A stretch of DNA of 64,000 nucleotides from DALYLB01 sp964468345 (GTDB lineage: Bacteria; Acidobacteriota; Blastocatellia; RBC074): NCBI GenBank assembly GCA_964468345.1, contig CAYXVZ010000014.1:1-64000 (forward strand), read 5' to 3'. The stretch's first letter is position 1, and the number at the start of each line of letters is the position of its first letter. Of the stretch, positions 25,951 to 35,800 are shown piece after piece. Made by a program: the position numbers and the translations under genes. Below the pieces are notes generated by a model. The model saw nothing but the letters and a program-made list of their open reading frames with translations, was not told the origin of the DNA and did not search any database.

Positions 25951-27198
25951 TCAAGCCACGTTGAATTTCGCGAACCGCTCTCGAAATGCAGCAACATCCA
26001 GGCCACCGGCTTTCGCAAGCTTTTCGAGCCAGGCTTCGTCCTGAAAATCCTTTGCCTGCAGGCGGACCATATAGTCGCGGGCGACGCGATAGCTTTCAGT
26101 CGTGGTATCGACTTTTCGCTGTTTGCCCCGGCCGGTCGCCGGATCGAGCATGTCATTGAAGGGGACCGGCGTGAATTCGCCGTTCTGCATCGTTACAACC
26201 GCGCCTGAACCGCCCGCCAGCAGGTAACTAACGGCGGCATAGCCCAGATCGCGCGCGTGTTCGCCGTCATAAGGGATCGGCGGGGCGCAGCGAAGCTCAT
26301 AGCCGATCGTCTTGTCGACGATCGTGACTTTGACGCCGCGGCGTTCGAGGCGGGTCTGGACTTCGCTTTTGACCTTGCGGCCCAGGTCGACTTCGGCGAC
26401 GCGGATATTGCCCTGCGCATCGCGATCGACGTCCTGCAGATCGGTGACCTCGGCGGCGCTGAAATGCTCCGACAAGGCTTCCGAGAGCAGAATCACGCCA
26501 TAATCGCGGCCCATGGCGCGACGACGGATCATCGTGCCCTCGACGATGTCGCAGATATCGGAAAGCGAAGTGGTCTGCCCGTCGAATTCTTCCGGAATGA
26601 TAGTGCAGGTGGCGCTCGCGGCCTGTCCGATGCCGAGCGTCAGATGCCCGGTCGGGCGGCCCATCGTCACGCCGATATACCAGCGGCCCGTGGTTTTCGC
26701 GTCTTCCATCAGGCTTTTGACGATGCCGACGCCGACGTGCCGCGCGGTTTCATACCCGAGCGTCGTCAGGTGCGCGGGCATCGGCAAATCATTGTCGATG
26801 CTTTTCGGAATCAGCACCGTCTTGATGCTTCCTTCCGACGCCTGCTCGATCGCCGCCGAACTGGCCACCGCATCGTCGCCGCCGATGACGACCAGCGCTT
26901 CGATGCTCAGCTTTTTGAGCGCCGCCAGCGCATTCTCGAGCGATTGTTTGTCTTTGCTGATCGCAACGCGCGATGAACCCAGAATCGACCCGCCGTCCAG
27001 GTGAATGCGCGAAACGTCATCATGCGTCAATTCGCGCTGCTCATCGGTGTATCGCTGGGCGAGCCATTCAAAGCCGTCCTGAAACCCGATCACGGTGCAG
27101 CCCTTGTCCATCGCTTCCAGCGCCACCGCCGCAATCACGCCATTGATGCCGGGCGCCGGCCCGCCGCCGACTAAAATGCCAAGTTTTTTGATTGCCAT
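25951..27198 (-). CDS. Phosphofructokinase family, predicted pyrophosphate-dependent (copy 1)
   Basis: 415 residues, cytoplasmic. It carries the PFK nucleotide/phosphate loop GGGPAPGIN (11-19), GGDD (106-109), PKSIDNDLPMP with catalytic Asp135, and MGRPTGHLTLG. In the classical PFK family, Asp after GGD and Lys before the (T/S)IDND motif mark pyrophosphate users, where ATP enzymes have Gly at both places. Both pyrophosphate-type residues (Asp109, Lys132) are present. It would interconvert fructose 6-phosphate and fructose 1,6-bisphosphate, possibly reversibly. A close paralogue lies immediately upstream. Confidence 0.87.
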   Translation of the reverse strand: MAIKKLGILVGGGPAPGINGVIAAVALEAMDKGCTVIGFQDGFEWLAQRYTDEQRELTHDDVSRIHLDGGSILGSSRVAISKDKQSLENALAALKKLSIEALVVIGGDDAVASSAAIEQASEGSIKTVLIPKSIDNDLPMPAHLTTLGYETARHVGVGIVKSLMEDAKTTGRWYIGVTMGRPTGHLTLGIGQAASATCTIIPEEFDGQTTSLSDICDIVEGTMIRRRAMGRDYGVILLSEALSEHFSAAEVTDLQDVDRDAQGNIRVAEVDLGRKVKSEVQTRLERRGVKVTIVDKTIGYELRCAPPIPYDGEHARDLGYAAVSYLLAGGSGAVVTMQNGEFTPVPFNDMLDPATGRGKQRKVDTTTESYRVARDYMVRLQAKDFQDEAWLEKLAKAGGLDVAAFRERFAKFNVA

Positions 27199-27228
27199 AA
27201 TATTCTTGAGTCTAGAGAAGTCTCGGGA

Positions 27229-27305
27229 AGTCTGGAAAAGTCTGGAGAAGTCTTGAAAAGTTTTCCGGGAGAATGTGTTCGGACTTCTCCAGACTTTTCC
27301 AGACT
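27229..27305. repeat. Palindromic element E1 (GAAGTCTGGA decamer hairpin)
   Basis: Perfect 24-nt arms at 27229-27252 and 27282-27305, between the two phosphofructokinase genes. Additional GTCTAGAGAA-type decamers extend the left arm to about 27208. Confidence 0.85.
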
Positions 27306-27307
27306 AT

Positions 27308-28537
27308 TTACCCCCCAAATCTTCGTTTCAATTCCTCGACCGACAGGTTGCCGGCGCGCGCGAGCTTTTCGACCGTGTCCGCGTTCTGCAGATCGTTGTG
27401 ATCCAGGCGCAGCATATAGGAGCGGGCGACGCGATAGCTTTCGCTGTTGATATCGACGTTGCGGACGCGCGTCTTGCCGGTTTCCGGATTGCGGATGTCT
27501 TCGAACAGCAGCGGCACGAGCTGGCCGTTCTGCACGCTGACCATCGCGCCGCTGCCGCCGGAGAGCAGAAAGCGGATCGCCGAATTTCCCAGTTCGCGGC
27601 AATAGGCCATGTCGAAGGGAATCGGGTCGCAGCAACGGACTTCATAGCCGATGTTCTTGTTGCTGATCGTCAGCTTGATGCCGCGATGATTGAAGCGTCC
27701 CTTGAGTTCGGCCTTGACCTTGCGGGCCAGATCGACTTCCGCAAAGCGGATGTGGCCATGGTCGTCTTTTTCGACGTCCATCAGCTCATCCATATCTTTC
27801 GGGTCGAGCTTTTCAATCAGGCCTTCGGCCAGAATAGCGACGCCGTATTGATGGCCCTGCGCGCGGCGCTTGATGATCGCGCCTTCGAGAATGTCGCAGA
27901 TATGCGCGAAGGGAACAGTTTCATGCTCGAACTCTTCGCGAATCAAGGTGAGCGTGGCGCCGGATGCTTTGCCGATGCCGAGCGCCAGATGGCCGGCCTG
28001 CCGGCCCATCGCCACGACGATATACCAGCGGCGCGTGGCGCGGGCGTCCTCCATCAGATTCTGCACCAGCTCCACGCCGACGTGGCGGGCCGATTGAAAT
28101 CCGAAGGTGGGAATATGCGCCGGCAGCGGCAGATCGTTGTCGATCGTCTTGGGCACGTGCACCGTTTTGATGGTCGAACGGGCCGCCACCGTGCTCGAGG
28201 AAAGCGCGGTGTCGTCGCCGCCGATCGTGACCAGATGCGTAATGCCCAGCGCGCCGAGCGTCTCGACGACGGCCTTCATGGCCTCTTCCGATTTCGTCGG
28301 ATTTTCGCGCGCCGTTCCGAGGACGCTGCCGCCGCGCAGGTGAATGCGCGAAACCTCGTCCAGCGTCAGCATGTGATTGTGCGTCGTGTCGCGGCGCACC
28401 AGCCACTTGAATCCGTCTTGAAGTCCGACGACCTCGAAGCCTTCATTGAGCGCCTTGACGGTTGCGGATGAAATCACCGCATTGATGCCGGGCGCAGGCC
28501 CGCCACCAACCAGTATTCCGAGTTTTCCTGATGACAT
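27308..28537 (-). CDS. Phosphofructokinase family, predicted pyrophosphate-dependent (copy 2)
   Basis: 409 residues from the ATG at 28537 (AGGAG upstream); the TTG at 28555 is less likely. Motifs align residue for residue with the downstream paralogue: GGGPAPGIN (11-19), GGDDT (106-110), Lys130 before TIDND (131-135), and the MGRQAGHLALG loop. Again the Asp/Lys pair indicates pyrophosphate rather than ATP as phosphoryl donor. The two copies clearly diverge outside the active site, so they may differ in substrate (for example sedoheptulose phosphate) or form a heteromer; neither can be decided here. Confidence 0.87.
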   Translation of the reverse strand: MSSGKLGILVGGGPAPGINAVISSATVKALNEGFEVVGLQDGFKWLVRRDTTHNHMLTLDEVSRIHLRGGSVLGTARENPTKSEEAMKAVVETLGALGITHLVTIGGDDTALSSSTVAARSTIKTVHVPKTIDNDLPLPAHIPTFGFQSARHVGVELVQNLMEDARATRRWYIVVAMGRQAGHLALGIGKASGATLTLIREEFEHETVPFAHICDILEGAIIKRRAQGHQYGVAILAEGLIEKLDPKDMDELMDVEKDDHGHIRFAEVDLARKVKAELKGRFNHRGIKLTISNKNIGYEVRCCDPIPFDMAYCRELGNSAIRFLLSGGSGAMVSVQNGQLVPLLFEDIRNPETGKTRVRNVDINSESYRVARSYMLRLDHNDLQNADTVEKLARAGNLSVEELKRRFGG

Positions 28538-28626
28538 GGGAAGAATCTCCTGCAAGAAGTAAATGCGAGAGGAAGTAAACGGGAATTGTAGCGGACGGGC
28601 CTTTGTTTGACCAGAGAGACCAGAGG

Positions 28627-28815
28627 AAGGAGGCAGGAGGCAGCGGCAGTCGGCAGGGATTAGTCCGAGGGGAAACGGTTATTCAGTGTAAAACCAGCAT
28701 CAGAAAACAGTACGCAGTTGAGAACTGAAAAATCAACTGAAACTTGGGCGATTTCCTGCTTCCTGCCGCTGCCTCCTGCCTCCTCATTCTGCCTCCTGCA
28801 GCTGCCTCCTGCCTA
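28627..28815. repeat. Palindromic element C2
   Basis: Left arm at about 28629-28654, right arm at about 28756-28783, plus a further CTGCCTCCTGC copy to 28815. It lies in the spacer between the amidohydrolase 3' end and the phosphofructokinase 5' end; no gene is seen in the loop. Confidence 0.75.
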
Positions 28816-28819
28816 CTAT

Positions 28820-30085
28820 TCATTGCCATTCCCCATTCAGCATCACCCGCTTCACCTTTCGCATCGCCGTGATGTCCTGATCGGGGCGGCCTTCGACGAG
28901 GAGGAGGTCGGCGATTTTGCCGGGTTCGAGGGTGCCGAGGCGATCGGCGATGCGGAAGAAGCGGGCGTTTTCGAGCGTGGCGGCGACGATGGCCTGCATG
29001 GGCGGGAAGCCCGCTTCGACGAGGAGTTCCATTTCGCGCTGATAGGCCCAGCCGCGCTCCGCGTGCGGCACGGAGGAATGCGAGCCGACGACGACGCGCG
29101 CGCCGGCGCGTTTCGCGAGCCCGGTGAAGGCGAGCATGTTTTTGAAGCCGCGCACGTGCGTCTCGTTCGTATCGCGATCGCCTGCCCTGCGTTCAAAAAC
29201 GGCCAGCGTCGGCGAGAGAAAGACGCCGCGCTTTGCGACCAGTTCGAGGACCGAAGCGACGCGCGGCGATTGCAGGTCGAGATCGTTCCAGACACGATAG
29301 CGGCCTTCGCGGCGGGCATTATTATCGGCCAGCATCGCCTGCCGGTATTTCTCGGCTTCGCGGCGTGGCATGAGAGATGTCCCGAACGACGTGATGTGCT
29401 CGATGCCGTCGATGCCGGCGCGAATGGCATCGGCGGCGTCGACGATTTCGAGATGCGCCGTGACGGGCACGCCGCGCGCGTGCGCCGTCTCCGCCGCAAC
29501 GCGAATCAATCCGAGCGGAAGCCGGAAATAGACCTTGATCACCGACGCGCCCTGATCGATGGCGCCGTTCACGGCAAGCCGCGTCTCTTCGGCATCGCGA
29601 ACGAGGATGGAATCTTTGGGATACGCCGGCGGCGGCTGGTCGAGATGCGGCCCCGCGAGAAAGAGCCTCGGAATCGGGGCGCCCGATTTGCGCGGCTCGT
29701 CATACGCCTCGATCCATTGCCCCGGATCGCGCACCGAGGTGATGCCATGCTGCAGAAAGAGCGCCGGCAGCGTGGCGTCGTCATCGATGTGAAAATGCGC
29801 ATCGATCAGACCGGGCACGACCGACAGGCCCGCGGCATCGAAGACTTCGCTTCCTGGCGGAATCGGCACCTTCGTGCCGACGGCAGCGATCCGCGTTCCG
29901 CGAATCAGCACCGTGGCATTCTCAATCGCCGGCCCGCCCCGCCCATCGATCAGCGTGGCCTTCGTGATGGCGATTAAAGAAGATCCTTTGGGAGACGGAA
30001 CATCATTCACCTCACGCAGGCCCCGCTGCTGCGCACCGGCGATTACGCCAAGAAACACCGCCATCAATGCAATTCGATAAATCAT
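28820..30085 (-). CDS. Secreted amidohydrolase (imidazolonepropionase-like)
   Basis: 421 residues. Signal peptide residues 1-18 (IALMAVFLGVIAGAQ). Metal-site HxH is in PGLIDAHFHIDD; further His ligands are probable in VTAHLEIVDAAD and GIEHITSFG, and the acidic/serine-rich late motif ARVVVGSHSSVPH replaces the common TGSD. The closing strand is LEPGKIADLLLVEGRP. A distant relative of the amidohydrolase at 1914-3581 but not a close copy. Substrate unknown. The missing late Asp may mean altered metal content. Confidence 0.85.
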   Translation of the reverse strand: MIYRIALMAVFLGVIAGAQQRGLREVNDVPSPKGSSLIAITKATLIDGRGGPAIENATVLIRGTRIAAVGTKVPIPPGSEVFDAAGLSVVPGLIDAHFHIDDDATLPALFLQHGITSVRDPGQWIEAYDEPRKSGAPIPRLFLAGPHLDQPPPAYPKDSILVRDAEETRLAVNGAIDQGASVIKVYFRLPLGLIRVAAETAHARGVPVTAHLEIVDAADAIRAGIDGIEHITSFGTSLMPRREAEKYRQAMLADNNARREGRYRVWNDLDLQSPRVASVLELVAKRGVFLSPTLAVFERRAGDRDTNETHVRGFKNMLAFTGLAKRAGARVVVGSHSSVPHAERGWAYQREMELLVEAGFPPMQAIVAATLENARFFRIADRLGTLEPGKIADLLLVEGRPDQDITAMRKVKRVMLNGEWQ

Positions 30086-30130
30086 AAGTCGATTTCACGA
30101 ACCAATCTCAAATTTGAAATTTAAGATTCC

Positions 30131-30223
30131 CTTTGTCCCCTTGTCCCCTTGTCCCCTTGTCCCCCTGTCCCCTTGTCCCCTTGTCCCTTGTCCCTTGTCC
30201 CCTTGTCCCCTCTTCCCTGTTCT
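30131..30223. repeat. J repeat: tandem CCTTGTCCC array
   Basis: About ten consecutive 8-10 nt units of TTGTCCCC type immediately after the stop of the nitrilase-family gene. No opposite arm is present, so this looks like half of an element. Confidence 0.85.
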
Positions 30224-30225
30224 TC

Positions 30226-31095
30226 TCACTCCGGCTTCTGATCCGCGCGCGCTTTCGCTTCCTCGATCATGGCCTGCCAGTGCGGGCGCATCCACGAAGG
30301 GGTTTGCAGGCTGTCCAGAATATACGACCGATCCGCGCGTTCGAGATCGAGGACGGCGGTAATCATTTCTTCCTGGTAATAGCCCGCCTCGGCCAGCGGA
30401 ATCCCGGAGGGTTCGCGAATGAAGGATGCGCCGCTGGTCGTCTGTTTGCCGTCCGGCGACTGCCCGATCGTGTTCGCCACGCAATGAAAGATTTTCGTAT
30501 TCGGCCCGACGGGCTGCTGCGCGCGGCCCGAGAGGCGCTTCCATGCGACGGCTTCGATTTCATCGGAGCTGCAGGAAGGGTGAAAGAGAATCTGCGCGCC
30601 GGCCATGGCGGGAACTCGATAGAGTTCCGGATGGCGGCCGTCGCGGCAGATGACGAGCGTGCAGAGAACGCCGTCGATCTCGAACAGCGAAACCTTGTCC
30701 CCGCCGCGGCAATACGTCTTTTCATCGCGGCCGGCCATATGTACTTTGGCGTATTCATGCACGATCTCGCCCGCCGGATTGATGACATGCATCAGGTTCA
30801 GCATCCGATCGCGCGTCTTTCGCAAAGATCCCGCCATCACCCAGAGATTGCTTGCGCGCGCGGCGGCGCAGGTTTGTTGAAGCGCCTTCTCGACCTGCGC
30901 CGGTTCGAGAGTGACGGCATACGGGAAGTAATAGCTCGTCAGATTGGTCTCGGGAAACAGAACCACGCGGCTGCCTTCGCGCGCGGCCTCTTGAATGAAA
31001 TGAAGGGTTCGTTCGAGGTTATAGTCGATCGTCTTCGCCCAGTGCATCTGCACGCAGGACACCTGCAACACCGAATGTTGTTGTCTTGTCATCAT
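30226..31095 (-). CDS. Carbon-nitrogen hydrolase (nitrilase superfamily)
   Basis: 289 residues. The catalytic triad is legible: Glu in VVLFPETNLTSYYFP, Lys in EYAKVHMAG, and Cys in LVICRDGRHPE. The order and spacing fit the nitrilase/amidase superfamily. The RDGRHPE after the cysteine is unlike the usual YDLRFPE of omega-amidases, so the substrate cannot be assigned. Cytoplasmic. The start is one of two adjacent ATGs (31095 or 31092). The C-terminus is charged, and the gene stops three bases from the J repeat array. Confidence 0.87.
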   Translation of the reverse strand: MMTRQQHSVLQVSCVQMHWAKTIDYNLERTLHFIQEAAREGSRVVLFPETNLTSYYFPYAVTLEPAQVEKALQQTCAAARASNLWVMAGSLRKTRDRMLNLMHVINPAGEIVHEYAKVHMAGRDEKTYCRGGDKVSLFEIDGVLCTLVICRDGRHPELYRVPAMAGAQILFHPSCSSDEIEAVAWKRLSGRAQQPVGPNTKIFHCVANTIGQSPDGKQTTSGASFIREPSGIPLAEAGYYQEEMITAVLDLERADRSYILDSLQTPSWMRPHWQAMIEEAKARADQKPE

Positions 31096-31566
31096 GCCGG
31101 ACTTATAGAGGAGAAGACTCGGGAAGTCTAGAGAAGTCGAGGAAAGTCTGGAGAAGTCTAGAGAAGTCCAGAAAAGTCTGGAGAAGTCTCGTGCGTTAGT
31201 GAGTCATTGGTCTACGTTGTTTCTTCCCGGCTCCTCCGGAGCCATTCATGCCAAGGCTTTTGTCGAACCCGCTGAGGACTTGCCGAGACGTCTCTAGACT
31301 TTTCTAGACTTTTCTAGACTTCCCAAGACTTCCCAAGACTTCTCCAGACTTCCCAAGACTTCTCCAGACTTCCGAGAGTTCCCTCGACTTCCTCCCCCAT
31401 CGGTGTTATAAAGCGCGCATCTAAGAGTTACTATCACACAAATAAAGGCTGAGGCTGGGCAGCCAACACAAACGATCATTTCGAAAATTTTCTTCAATTG
31501 CTTCTAAAGACGCAGTTCGTGGGATGAGCTGTGGGGATTGTTATTCCTCGTTTCCGCTCTGGTGCC
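31096..31566. repeat. E2 element: long decamer-repeat inverted array filling a 471-nt spacer
   Basis: Left array at about 31115-31190 has seven or more decamers of GTCTGGAGAA type. Right array at about 31290-31375 has nine complementary decamers (CTTCTCCAGA, CTTCCCAAGA, CTTTTCTAGA). The period is exactly 10 nt. The ~100-nt centre contains a CTCCTCCGGAGC mini-palindrome. The remainder (31390-31566) has no gene I can support. Confidence 0.85.
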
Positions 31567-32631
31567 ATGCGGTGGATCATCCAAACGGCGGCTGTAGGCT
31601 TGCTTGTCGCGTGCGCGTTGCTGCCCGGCGAGCAGGGATCGGTGTGCGCACAGGAACTGGATCTGGGCGCGCCGCCGCCAATCGAGCAGGCGCAAACGAT
31701 GTTGCAGCGCGGTGAATGGGCGCGCGCCATTCCGATGCTGGAACAGGCGCTGCTGCGCGATCCGCGGCATAAAGGGGCGCGCTCCGCCCTGATCTCGACG
31801 CTGATGCGGCTCAACCGCTTTGCCGAAGCGGAAAAGCACGCCGCCCTCTTCGCGGAACAATATCCCGCCGAAACCGAACCGATCTTTTTGCGCGCGCTGA
31901 TCGCCTTTCAGCAGGGACAGCTCGACCGCGTTTCCGATCTGAGCGGACAATGCCTCAAGCGCGGCGATGAACGCGCGGAGGTCCACAAGCTGTACGCCAT
32001 CTCGGAATACCTGCTGGGACGGCCCGAGAATTTCGAAAAGCATATTCGCGCGGCGATCAAGCAAAATCCCCGCGATGCCGATGGGCAGTATCATCTGGGC
32101 CGGTATCTATTCGAACAGAAACGCTACACCGACGCGCTGACGTGTTTCGAAACGGCCATCAAACTTCATCCCGATCATTTCAAATCTCACTATTACACGG
32201 GCCTGCTCTATGAAGCCGAGAACAAACTCGAATCGGCCCGCGCGGCATTCACCACGGCAATCAAGATCATCGATCGCATCGGCGTCCGGTATGCGTGGCC
32301 CTTTGCCGACCTCGGCCGGCAACTGGTCAACGAAGGCGACCTCGAACGCGGCCTCGGCTGGCTCTATCGCGCCGTCCGCAACGATCCGTCTTCGCCGTAT
32401 GCGCATTACGGCTATGCCAAGGCGCTGTTCCAACAAGGCGCCAGTTCGGAAGTGAAGCACGAGCTGCTGGAAGCGATACGCCTCGATCCCGGCTATAGCG
32501 AGGCGTATTACCTTCTGGCGCGGTATTACAAAAAAATCGGCGAAGAAAAGCTCGCGCAGGAAACCTTCGCCAAATTTGACGAGACGAAAAAGAATCCCGT
32601 CCCCTCTCCATTCGGGTTGCGGCGCTGGTGA
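31567..32631 (+). CDS. Secreted TPR-repeat protein
   Basis: 354 residues from the ATG at 31567, chosen because MRWIIQTAAVGLLVACALLPG is the signal peptide; the cleavage region ends VCAQE. About eight tetratricopeptide units follow, with typical WARAIPMLEQALLRDPRHKGA, ADGQYHLGRYLFEQKRYTDALTCFETAIKLHPDH and SEAYYLLARYYKKIGEEKLAQETF patterns. TPR proteins act as scaffolds; a periplasmic location is expected. Same strand as the downstream TonB receptor but separated by palindrome F. Confidence 0.85.
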   Translation: MRWIIQTAAVGLLVACALLPGEQGSVCAQELDLGAPPPIEQAQTMLQRGEWARAIPMLEQALLRDPRHKGARSALISTLMRLNRFAEAEKHAALFAEQYPAETEPIFLRALIAFQQGQLDRVSDLSGQCLKRGDERAEVHKLYAISEYLLGRPENFEKHIRAAIKQNPRDADGQYHLGRYLFEQKRYTDALTCFETAIKLHPDHFKSHYYTGLLYEAENKLESARAAFTTAIKIIDRIGVRYAWPFADLGRQLVNEGDLERGLGWLYRAVRNDPSSPYAHYGYAKALFQQGASSEVKHELLEAIRLDPGYSEAYYLLARYYKKIGEEKLAQETFAKFDETKKNPVPSPFGLRRW

Positions 32632-32668
32632 GATTACGCGATCTGACTTTTAGGGAAGGCTGCGTGTA

Positions 32669-32789
32669 GGGCAGAAAGAACCTATTTGTCATTTGTCATT
32701 TGTCATTTGTCATTTTTTATTCGCTTATCAAATCGCTTTCCTGAATGACAAATGACAAATGACAAATGACAAATAGGTTCTCCCTGCCC
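32669..32789. repeat. Palindromic element F (TTTGTCAT octamer hairpin)
   Basis: 46-nt arms at 32669-32714 and 32744-32789 with two mismatches. Each arm holds four to five tandem TTTGTCAT octamers plus an AGAACC flank. It lies upstream of the TonB receptor gene. Confidence 0.92.
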
Positions 32790-32876
32790 CACTAACCGTA
32801 GCCGCCACTCCCGCGAAGCTTGATCTGGAAGAATCGTGAAGGGACATTCCAAGCGAGTACCACCACTGGAGGAAGC

Positions 32877-35800
32877 ATGAAGGAACAAAGGAGTAAAGTT
32901 TTCGCTGTTATCGCACTATTGCTGGTTTCGCTTTTTTCCGTGTCGGCCCGGGCCCAGGGCGAGCGCGGATCGTTGAGCGGGATCGTGACGGACCCGACCG
33001 GGGCGGTCGTGCCCGGCGCCGAAGTAACGGCGACCAATAAAGAAACCAACATCGAAACGAAAACGACCACGACGGATGCGGGCGTCTATCGCATTCCGTA
33101 TCTGCCGTTGGGAACCTATAAAGTCACCGTCAAAGCGACGGGCTTTCAGACGACGATTACCGACAACATTACGCTGCGCGTGGCGCAGAGCCTGAATATC
33201 GACATCAAGCTGCAGGCCGGTCAGTTGTCGGACACGGTCAATGTGTCGGCCGATCAGGTGCTGCTCGAATCGGGCACGGCGGAAATCGGGCGGTATGTGA
33301 CGAAAAAGGAATTCGACACCTGGCCCGTGGCGGTCGGCGATGGGCAGCGGCAGATTCAGACCTTTATTTTTTCCAGCCTGCCCGGGACGGTGGGCGGAAC
33401 ATTTCAGGGGTCGATCAACGGCGGGCAGAATTATTCGCACGAGATTCTGATCGAAGGCATCCCGTTGGGCCGATTCGATCTGCAGGGCGGCAGCAACAAC
33501 GAATTCAGCCCGAGCGCGGAATCGGTCAGCGAATTCAAGATGCAGACCGGCACCGTGAGCGCGCAATACGGCGGCGGCCAGACGGCCATCGCGAATTTCG
33601 CGATCAAGTCCGGCACGAACGATTTTCACGGCTCAGGCTTCGGCTATATCCAGAACGACGCGCTGCGCGCTAACAGTTTCAACAACAAATCCTTCGGCCG
33701 AAATGCGAGCGGACAGGAGGTCCGGCCGCGCCCACCGTTCAAGCTGCACAATTACGGCTATGCGTTCAGCGGCCCGGTCTGGGTGCCCAAGGTTTATAAC
33801 GGCCGCAACAAGACCTTTTTCTTCAATAGCCTCGAAGTCACGCGCGTGCGCGATTTCGTTTCGACTTCGTTCACGACGCTGCCGGTCGCGGCCTTCAAGC
33901 GCGGAGACTTTTCGAAGCTGCTCGATCCGGCCTTCACGGGCGATGCGCGGTCCGGCAGGCAGGTCGTGGTCAACAACGTTCCGCAGGTCGACGCGCTGGG
34001 CCGGCCGGTGATCTTCGGACAGTTGTACGACCCGCGAACGACGCGCACGGTGAACAGCGCGGTGGTGCGCGATCCGTTCGCGAACAACATCATTCCGCAG
34101 TCGATGTGGAGTTCGGTCAGCAACAACATTCTCAGCAAGGTGGGCATCACCGATCCGATCATCGATCGGATGCTGAACAATTTCCCGGCCATCGCGGGCT
34201 GCTGCCCGGTGTTCGATCAGCGGATCTATGCGATCAAGGCCGATCACAACATCAACGAGAAGCACAAAATTTCCGGTTATTACAATCACACGTACCGACT
34301 GCGGAACAATTCGCCGGGCGGCCGCTGGGGCGAACCGCCGGAACGCCCGACGGGCGTTTATCAATTGCAGTACACGCCCGGCCGCATGGTGCGCATGGCC
34401 TATGACTGGACGATCAGTTCGAGCATCCTGAATCACGTTGCGATCGGCTATAACCGATTCGGCAATCTGAACCAGAGCGTCTTCATCGATCAGGACTGGC
34501 CCGCGCAGATCGGCCTACAGAATGTGCCGGGCACGCATTTTCCGACGCTGAGCTTCAGCGGGGCGCCTTATCAGGGCGGCGGCATCGGCGCGGGCGGGCG
34601 TCTCGGCTCAGCCAATCGCGGCGGCAGCTATAACGGCAGCACGATTTTGATGGACGACCTGACGATCATCAAAGGCTCGCACAATTACAAGGCGGGCTTC
34701 GAAATGCGAAAGTACTATTACAACTTCCGCAATCGATCGGGCTCCGGCGATTTCAGCTTCAGCCCACTGCAGACGGAATTGCCGGGCTTTTCGCAGCAGA
34801 CCGGCCATTCGTTCGCAAGCTTCCTGCTCGGCGCGGTGGCGAGCGCCAGCCGCGGCGTCGCGGTCGCCAATTTCGGCTATCGCGTGACGCAGCCGGCGTT
34901 TTATTTCATGGACGATTGGAAGATCACGCAGAAATTGACGCTGAATCTCGGCCTGCGGTGGGAAATGAACGGCGGTTATAACGAAGTCGCCGGCCGCATC
35001 AGCGCGATCGACCTGACGAAGGCGAATCCGGGCGCGGGAAACCGGCCGGGCGCGCTCGTCTTTGCCGATGAACAGGGCCGAAAGGGATTTCAGGACTGGT
35101 ATCTGAAGATGGTTTCGCCGCGCCTGGGCTTCGCCTATGCGATGACGAACAAGCTCGTGATTCGCGGCGGGTACGGCATCAACAGCAATCCTTTCATCGC
35201 GAATTTCCAGACGCCGGGCAATTTCGGTTACAACGGCACGATCGCGGTGAATTCGATAACCGTCCCGTTGCGAAATCCGCAGGATCCCGTGATGTATCTG
35301 CAAGACCGCTTCCCGGATTTCCCAGGCGCGCTGCCGAACCGCAATCCCGCGCTGCAGAACAATCAGGGCATCGGATATATCGCGCCGAATTCGAACCGCG
35401 TCGGCTATGTGCAGAATTACAACCTGGGCGTGCAGTATCAGCTTCCGGCCTCCTTCGTCCTCGAAGTCGGCTATCTCGGCAACAAAGGGACGCGGCTGGA
35501 ATCGGACGGCCTCGATAACCTGAATCAATTGCCGTTGAGCGCGCTGCAATTCGGCGATCGCCTGTTTCAACAATTGTCGGACAATCCGGGCCTCGTGCCG
35601 CTGCCCTACGCCGGCTTCAACGGAACGGTCGCGCAGGCGCTGCGCCCGTATCCGCAATACGGAAACATCAGCCAGATCTTCGCGAACTTCGGGGTATCGA
35701 ATTACAACTCGATGCAGGTGCAGTTGACCCGGCACCTGACGAAGGGGCTCTCGGTGCTCGGCGCGTACACGTGGTCCAAGGCGATCTTCGTCGGCACGGA

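Noticed and set aside
31115..31385. Possible CRISPR array
   Set aside because: The repeats are contiguous decamers with no unique spacers, they are inverted halfway, and no cas gene is near.
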